Shown in pieces: positions 57,490 to 64,000 of a stretch of 64,000 nt of DNA. The DNA comes from Tricholoma matsutake. Taxonomy: Eukaryota; Basidiomycota; Agaricomycetes; Agaricales; Tricholomataceae. Numbering within the stretch: the stretch's first letter is position 1; every line of letters starts with the position of its first letter. Position numbers and translations under genes: made by a program. The stretch is from assembly GCA_026075535.2 (NCBI GenBank), contig AP026548.1:2728001-2792000 (forward strand). Direction: 5' to 3'. Below the pieces are notes generated by a model. That model was not told where the DNA came from and searched no databases. It saw only the letters and a list, made by a program, of their open reading frames with translations.

Positions 57490-59916
57490 TCAATGTTTTC
57501 TTTGCAAGTCGATGATGTTGAAGTATTGTTGGGGTGATTTAGACAGTTGTGATTCTGTGCTATATGACTCGCCATCAACACAGTAACCAAGTCTGAATAT
57601 GGGATACCAAAACTCACCATTGTGCCCCACTAGTCCACATGCACTGCATTTTGATTTTGCACAGCTTGCAGGAGCAGTGAAAAGAGGCAACTCAGGAGTC
57701 AGTTCCAAAGTTTGAGTTGCTGGAGAGTGGGTGCATGGCAGAGAGCTGTTGCATTGGAGTTGTTGTCATCAAAGGTGGATGAGGAGGACACCATGTCTGA
57801 ATAAGTGCAACCACCTCCAACCCCCAACTGTCATGGTCAAAGTTGTCTCACCGCATTTCAGTTCTCAAGTCAGCAATGGAACTGATTTTCCAATGGTGGG
57901 CACAGTCAATGATACGATCAAGAACCTCATTTGGCATTGCAAGTGATGGCCCTAGATCACGAAGATGGGCTTTGCCATATCGTTGCACTGTTCGATCCTC
58001 TCTCCAGTCTTCGAGCGCATCACAGAGTTTTGAGTCTTCAGTTGTCATTTTGTAGTTGGTATCAAGTTTCAAATGAGAGCAGCTCTTCGGATGGAAACTT
58101 TGAAAGGCTCAAAGTTGTCAGGATTGTGGATGTCACAGCAAAGACGTGAAGCTGGAAGGTAACAATGGCAACAGCCCTGTGGATATAAAGGGTTGCATTC
58201 TTGATGGTCTGACACTGTGAGAAGGTGACGAGATATCAGCCGAGTGTGTGGTTGTCGTTGTCATCCACAAATGGAAGGTACTGACCAGCCTTGTTGTTTT
58301 CAAAATACACACTCAATTGGGGTCACCGACAGCCCAGACCTCATACCCCTGCATTTATGAAATCATCCACAGCAGGGTTGAGGGCCTTCTTCTTGGACTT
58401 CTTCATTGGTTTGTCCAATTGTTCCATGTATCTTGCCCTCATCTCTTCATACTGCTGCAAACCTCCAGGCTCATCAATGCCAGATTCACCAGATGAGTCA
58501 TTGAGCTGATCTCACGACGAGGATGCTTATTGGGCAAGGCTGTGGCAGCATGTGTACTACGTTTTTGCTTTTTCATCTCCACTTTCTTCTGTCATGTCTC
58601 ATCAAAATGATCCTTCTCTACTAGGAAGATGGTGGTCACCTTGAGGGACTGATCATGCCCTCCGTGACTGAACTGTTGCCACATCGTAGATAACATACAT
58701 GTTGCCCGCCACTGTACAACTAACTGTACATCCAGTACATCCATTCCCTGATGTGAGGCATCAATGATGGAATGTCAAACATAATTGCATAACTGTACCA
58801 TTTCAAATGAGTCAGTTGTGAATAATCCCCAAGCCTCCCCCCCCAGTTGCATGCAGAATGCTTTGTTATCCTTAAATGTATTGGACATGTCAGAATTAAA
58901 CCATTTAATCTTACTTCAGTATTCCAATGGTAGGAGTGACTAGATGTGTGTGCAGGCCTGCATTGTGTCATTGATGTCATCAAAGAAAATCAAGAACTTC
59001 AGGGGTGGCGGGCACCCAGGCTTCCAGTTGTGAATAATAAACTCTAGATCCATGAAGGAACTCAGTGAGTTCACATTTGAGCGGACAAAAATGTGAATAT
59101 TTGGCTGGTCACTTGAACTTCAGAAAATGACAAGCTTATCATTGCAAAGTTGGATAATTGACTTCACATCATCAAGGACCAGAGGTGGGAGAGTTGCCGA
59201 GGTGATAAAATGGGGATATGATGAGGGAGCATGAAACAGAGGCATCTGACATCTTTGTATTCTAGGCAAAAAGCACCCCATGTGCTAATGCAGTGTGCCT
59301 CATCGAAAATGACACTGATGAGCTCATCAGTAAAACGGGAAGTCTTGACGAGCTTCTCAAAACCACCATCCACCTTCATCAGCTGTTCTGGGTTAATGAC
59401 AACTGCCTGATATCCAAGATTTTGAATTGCCTTCAGAAGGAATGTCACCATTGGATGTCAATTATAGAATAAAATATGCATCTGAAAATTCTTGGTAGTT
59501 GCTGTATCAGCACTGATGAAAATTGCTTTGAAGCCAGCCTTATTTAATGTAGCTACATTTTGCTTGCCTAGGATGTTGAGAGGTGTGACAATTATCTGGA
59601 TGCTTCTGCAAGGCCGAAACAGAAGAGGCACCCAGAAAGTAAGGGTCTTGCCCATGCCAGTGCTGGAAATCAAGACAACATCCCTGTCACCCTTGAGAAT
59701 TGCCTGCACTACTTGGATTTGCCAAAGACATGGCCTGATACCAAAGACCTGTTCAGTCTTGTTCCAAATATCTGAGAGTGAAGGAACAGGTGGTGTTGGC
59801 TGATTCTGGGAGCTCCTCACAGCTTCAGTTGTCATATTGAGGACTGAGCACAGCCATGACACATCCTAAATTGTTCCAAGACCAGTTGTTGAAGTCAAAA
59901 GCTGGAGATGATGCAT
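57490..59916 (-). pseudogene. RecQ-like DEAH helicase gene, interrupted
   Basis: Starts at an ATG at 59916 at the inner edge of the right TIR, but TAG occurs at codon 17. RecQ-type motifs follow on the minus strand. They are a Q-motif-like GIRPCLWQIQVVQAIL, motif I STGMGKT (about 59650) and TPLNILGKQ. Then come VVINPEQLM and motif II DEAHCIS (about 59300). Helicase C-terminal sequence (SDMSNTFKD, GLFTTDSFEM and a WQQFSHGG-like segment, about 58900-58650) precedes the family's C-terminal part (RYGKAHLRDLGP, VLDRIIDCAHHW, about 57980-57880). A zinc-knuckle-like CSACGLVGHN lies near 57640. Several stops and shifts break the frame. RecQ enzymes unwind DNA 3' to 5'. This subgroup is multiplied in Agaricomycete genomes, and here it lies inside a mobile unit. 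Confidence 0.7.
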
Positions 59917-60145
59917 GTTTCTAATTTGGGATATCAAGATTTTTTGGCAGTCCACTGTCACTTGTCACTGTGGCTGCCTTTGGTTACAGGTGTTTTGTGC
60001 CAGGCCTTACTGAGTGGTTGAAAGAATTAATGTTATGAACTTTCAAAAATTTTCATTAGTCATACAGATAAGATTAGATATTGCCACCACCACCACCACA
60101 GGAGACCACTTTCAACCATGAAGTAAGGCCTGGGAAGGAGGCTGG
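59914..60145 (-). repeat. Right TIR, also promoter and start codon of the RecQ-like gene
   Basis: 232 bases, inverted copy of the left TIR, ending at the ATG (59916-59914). Differences from the left copy are mostly CG against CA or TG. Confidence 0.8.
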
Positions 60146-60482
60146 TGCTTTGCATAATGGACTGGAGCAATCACCACAAAATTTCTTGTTTGGTTAGCTT
60201 TGTCTTCACCTAAAATAGAACCCAGCAGTGTCACTCAGTCACATCAATGATCATTTCAATGTTTCCCAACCCAAAGTCCATCTCCTCACACCTGGGTTGT
60301 ATTCTTGTCTATTCACTATGACTGTCGCCATCTCTTTGCCATGCTTTCTTTTCTGTATTTGTCCACATCGGCACTTCAGGCTAGTGTGATGGGTCACAAA
60401 CGTTGCATTACATGAGCCATGTTTGGTTGCTACAAACAAGAAATTTTGCGGTGATCACTCCAGTTTATTATGCAAAGCACTG

Positions 60483-62866
60483 TAAACCTTAATCTGTTCA
60501 TGGCCTACCCCCCCCTTGAATAGAGTCTACAGACAAGAATAAACTATGTTTGGTAGTCACCAAACAAATCAGGTGTATTCAAAGGGTATGTAGATATATT
60601 AAATCCCATCATTGTAATAGTCGTGGTGGTGTCCGAGGAGTGTTTGCATCAGGATTTGGGAGTAGCTGAGCACATCAAAGATAGAGCCAGCTTGCATTGT
60701 GGTTGCAGGTATGGGAGAGCTTTGCCTCCTTCACTCCAGTGAAAATCAATCCTGCCATCGCAGTGATCTGAGTGTTTTCATAATCTTGTAATTCCATTTC
60801 TTCCTCCACTTCTTGCCAGTGCTGTATGAGTGCAACATCATCCATACTTTGTACTTCTGCTGGATTGCCAGTGAGATCTTGTTGTATGGAAATATTTCTC
60901 AAATTGTTTACTCGAGGTGCATTATGGTCAAGATTATCTACTATAAAATAGTGGCACCCTGTCAAATAAGGTTTGATTCTTGAATATTTCTATTTTAATC
61001 CTGCAGAAAGTCACCCATTGATCCCATTTGTTCAGTTTTGTGTGGAAAGTATACTTATGCTGAACAATTTAAGGTGATTGGATGACTAAGCTATTTGGCA
61101 TCAGGGTCTCATCGCCCATGTGCACTTCCTTGGATATGCATCATGGGAGCCTACAGTAGCCAGTAGAGAGTAGCAGACTGTCCATCCAGTGTATCCCCTA
61201 TTTACTTGCAGGGTCCAAATCCTACTGTGCCTTCCAATCCATTGTGAACCTCTGATAGGCAGATATGGCTGAACATGACACCTTACACCACTGGTTTGCA
61301 GCAATAAGTAGAGATAAGCTCAATTTTGAGTGCTAAGTAACTTATTCCCAGTCAATTTAATGTGAACTGATTCAATTTAGACTCAATTTAAGCTTGATTT
61401 AAGGAAACTCAGCTCACCATCAGTTTGATTTAGGGCAACCGAGTTTGATTTAGAGCAGCCAAGCTCAATTTAAGCTTGGGTAACAGTGCCCCCAATTATT
61501 TGGCTGATGCATCAACATTATTTTCACATGAATTGGGCAGTATGACAGCCATTGATCAAATCATTGAGAACCTACTCATCTGGGTGCAAATCAAGGCCAG
61601 AAGCTGTTTTTTCTTGCTAATATTCTCCCCACACGAATTACCTTGTACTAGTTGTAGGTTTTCTGTACAATCCATTGTTTTTCAATACACTTTAAGGGAT
61701 TATAAAAGAAAAGGGGGGCTAGGTACAGCTGCCACTGCCCTCTGGTGTCAAGCAGAATACTATGGACACGTTTCCAACATGCAACGTGAGGCAACATGGT
61801 GTGGCTGCTCTACCATTGATGTGCCGATGGCACTGCTGATGCAGGTGTTGGCCAAAATAAGCGAGGCATAGCAAATTCCAAATTTAACATTCAGTCCCTT
61901 AAATTGGTTGGGATATAGCTACTTAATCTTTATTTCTGTCAGTTTGCACCTGTTTGTCTACACTGTTGACCCCTCTGTAGCTGCATTAATGTCTACCTGG
62001 AGGCTAGGGAAATCCACATCCTTGCTGGTATATATAGTGGGTATATCTACATTTTGATCTGCCAGCCAGAACCACAAGGCTTTATATAAAGCTGCTAGAG
62101 AGTGCTTGTCATGGAGGTTCTGCAGCGCTGAGGTTGAAATCCAGCAACCAATTAGTGCCCACTAAACATCCTCATCATGTTCCCATCAAATCCCCAAGAA
62201 TGATGCACTCCCATCACTCCAATGTCCTGATGTGGCCCTTCTATAGAAAGTCTCCATTTACTTACATGGTTATGCCTGATGTGGCCATTTACTTACATGG
62301 CCCACAACTGATATGGACATGCTTCTTACTTCACATATACATCAAACTTTCCCCCTTCATTGCCTTATTCTTACTTCTGTGCAATGAAGGTATAGTCATT
62401 ATTCCTCTCTTTTGTATAGTACTGATTGCCTGAATCTTACTTCTGTGCAATGAATATGATTTGATCCTGTCCTTCTGTTCCACTGATTAGTGAGGCTGCT
62501 CAACCAGGCAGCCTTTCATGAATGCAACTAAGATGACTGTCTTGCTGATTGTGGTTGTCATCAATTTCTCATGAATTGGTTGGCAAATTTGACAAGCAAA
62601 GAAAATGGGTTCAAGGAAATGGATCTGTTGCAAAAGATATCTACAACATGTCTGTTTATTCAAGACAATTAAAGTCAGTGGGACATCAGATCATCTACAG
62701 TGCGAAGGGCTCTTGGGCATGGCTTGCCATGATATCAGCATCAATTTTTGCACTTCATGCGGTTATATGCAATGTCTAGCTTAACTTCAAGATACCACAC
62801 AATGGAATGTCACACACTAGTCCATCCACCAAGGACAACATTGAAGACATCTGTGATTATCTCTGA
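60483..62866. other. Region without a firm gene
   Basis: A minus-strand frame at 60675-60965 (containing DDVALIQHWQEVEEEMELQD) is protein-like but unassigned. Degenerate GATTTAAG/CTTAATTTAAG-like words cluster at 61330-61480. The plus-strand frame 61476-61871 has no known motif. Confidence 0.3.
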
Positions 62867-63667
62867 CTACACAATCTCCAATCCTACAATCCTGAGTGCG
62901 AGAACAACAAGTGTGCCAAACCTATTTGTGATCTTCTGGAAGTCAGCATAGCCTATGCTAATTCTGCTCATGCATTCAAAAATTTCTGAGAGATGCCACC
63001 AACATAGGTTGATCTTGGCCTTCCAGATGTCTTTCAAAGTGCCTATCTTGCCCATATCTTTGTTGGTATGGATGAAGACTGGTTTAACACCATATTTGTT
63101 ATGGAGACATCGTGACCATGCTGCAATCGCCAACTTCCACTTTCCCAGATCATTTGCAGTAGCTGTTGACAAGAGACAGTATGTCATTGGAAATCCAGCA
63201 TTATCATACTCACTCATTACACCCTTGTTAGCAACTGACTCATGAATATGCAGGTACTACTCACATGTTGCGTCCATCCCAATCTCAACAACTTTTCCTT
63301 GCAATGGCTCCACAATGATACGACTGCATACTGTTCTGCGCATGCACTATGGTATTTTTTGCGATTCTACTAACATTCATAAGACATTCCAATCATCCAG
63401 CGCACTACACTACAAGCCGCATTTTGCGCTTTCCTTCACAACTTCTCTACAAATGGCCTTATACACTGGACTACGATTCCAATCCACTGTTCGAGCAATT
63501 TGGTATCTTATGAGGTCATTCTCCACACCCTTCCACATCAGCAATCTGTGTTTGCCAAATGCACCTTTTTGCACATTTTGCAGTTTAAATAGTATCATAC
63601 ATCGGCAACTCATTTCAGTCACTCTGGCAGTCAGAATGATGATATAATCAATATTCATTAATGACAT
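62867..63667 (-). pseudogene. MULE (Mutator-like) transposase fragment
   Basis: Minus-strand pieces match Agaricomycete MULE transposases. An upstream block (about 63667-63410) has FGKHRLLMWKGVENDLIRYQ, and a piece near 63290 reads VVEIGMDATCE, the first Asp motif region. The main block (63217-62867) reads YDNAGFPMTYCLLSTATAND, then KLAIAAWSRCLHNKYGVKPV, HTNKDMGKIGTLKDIW and KINLCWWHLSEIF. The second Asp lies in the NKDM segment, and the CWWHL box is the usual C-terminal signature of the DDE core. Frame changes and stops separate the blocks; no terminal repeats were found. Confidence 0.6.
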
Positions 63668-64000
63668 CAGGCATTCCTACTGTGTAGCACTATTGTGCAC
63701 ATGAACTCTGAGAAGCCCGAAGCACATCAACAAAGGCACACCAAATATGGTAACCATTTGTGATCTGACATTATATTCATTTAGTCCTCTTTTATCTTCT
63801 TATCAAGGCAATTGTTTTTATGGGCAGAACTTGCAATCTGAGAGTTTGCGCTTTTTCATCTAACTCCTTTTACTTTAATTTTTGTAGCATAAAACAGTCT
63901 TGTAAAATAGTGCCTAGATAGGCGGAGAATCATACATGAACCTCATTCCCTCTCCCTCTCGCATAGTGCTCATTTTCGAAGTTCTACATCATCCCGCTCT
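63668..64000. other. Right edge, nothing recognised
   Basis: AT-rich to 63900, then a CT-rich stretch. No feature could be supported. Confidence 0.3.

Larger units (their letters stand above)
54510..60145. mobile_element. TIR-bounded DUF6589-RecQ unit (5.64 kb), candidate new element type
   Basis: Left TIR 54510-54735 and right TIR 59914-60145 are near-identical inverted copies (CCAGCCTCCTTCCCAGGCC at the outer ends). The right copy differs mainly by CpG transitions and a 6-bp GTGGTG expansion. The unit is flanked by TACTTTG (54503-54509) and TGCTTTG (60146-60152), a 7-bp duplication with one mismatch. Two genes point inward from the TIRs and converge at about 57440-57490. Both are now broken. 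Which protein, if either, mobilises the unit is unknown. Confidence 0.75.
54500..60482. mobile_element. Tc1-like MITE of about 340 bp, split by the DUF6589-RecQ unit
   Basis: The right part (60146-60482) has inverted ends: TGCTTTGCATAATGGACTGG at 60146 and its inverted counterpart closing in ATTATGCAAAGCACTG at 60482, then TA. The left end survives as TA followed by CAGTACTTTG (54498-54509). TIRs starting CAGT and a TA target are typical of Tc1/mariner MITEs. The large unit entered ten bases inside the left TIR. Confidence 0.65.

Overview
The window looks like nuclear DNA of a basidiomycete, most likely an Agaricomycete. Host-like genes have introns of about 45-60 bases with GT..AG ends. The recognisable families (an EOS1-type protein, an Agaricomycete-type kinase relative, a fungal G-domain GTPase, DUF6589 proteins, an expanded RecQ-like family, a MULE transposase, and Ty3 chromoviruses with C-terminal chromodomains) all point the same way. 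No rRNA, tRNA, CRISPR array or telomere repeat was seen.

Layout. 1-8.5 kb is gene-like and not repeat-rich: the tail of a gene, a decayed kinase-like pseudogene (513-1470, minus), a few small uncertain exons, and one clean three-exon gene of the EOS1 family (7053-8479). 8.9-14.1 kb is an old minus-strand chromovirus broken by two insertions: a 1.34-kb near-palindromic foldback element (9784-11123, TA duplication) and a Tc1/mariner-type transposase. 14.1-16.5 kb has a low-complexity array and a DUF6589 fragment. 16.5-28.1 kb is a nest of one gypsy/chromovirus family: copy B is interrupted by a solo LTR (itself carrying a TIR element), by copy A, and by a solo LTR of another family. 28.1-34.5 kb has unknown sequence, a 158-bp tandem repeat and a broken Ty1/copia element. 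34.5-40.9 kb is gypsy copy C. 42.36-48.40 kb is gypsy copy E, which appears complete: LTRs I could not tell apart, a 5-bp target duplication, and intact gag and pol. 48.9-52.5 kb is a G-domain gene on the minus strand. 54.5-60.5 kb is a TIR-bounded unit carrying a DUF6589 gene and a RecQ-like helicase gene. 62.9-63.7 kb is a MULE transposase fragment.

Two things stand out. First, the G-domain gene contains a 1.5-kb stretch in which 22 three-base segments are each bracketed by a splice acceptor (AG) and a splice donor (usually GTAAG), lying between two phase-0 exons. This could be an array of one-codon microexons. Second, the 5.64-kb DUF6589-RecQ unit has terminal inverted repeats of about 230 bp that stop exactly at the start codons of its two converging genes, and it sits inside a small Tc1-like MITE with a 7-bp duplication. 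I know of no described element with this layout.

Old copies across the window are damaged mainly by CpG to TpG/CpA changes, including loss of catalytic Asp/Glu codons and CGA to TGA stops. The apparently young gypsy copy E has kept its CpG sites. This suggests a genome that methylates or otherwise mutates CpG in repeats.
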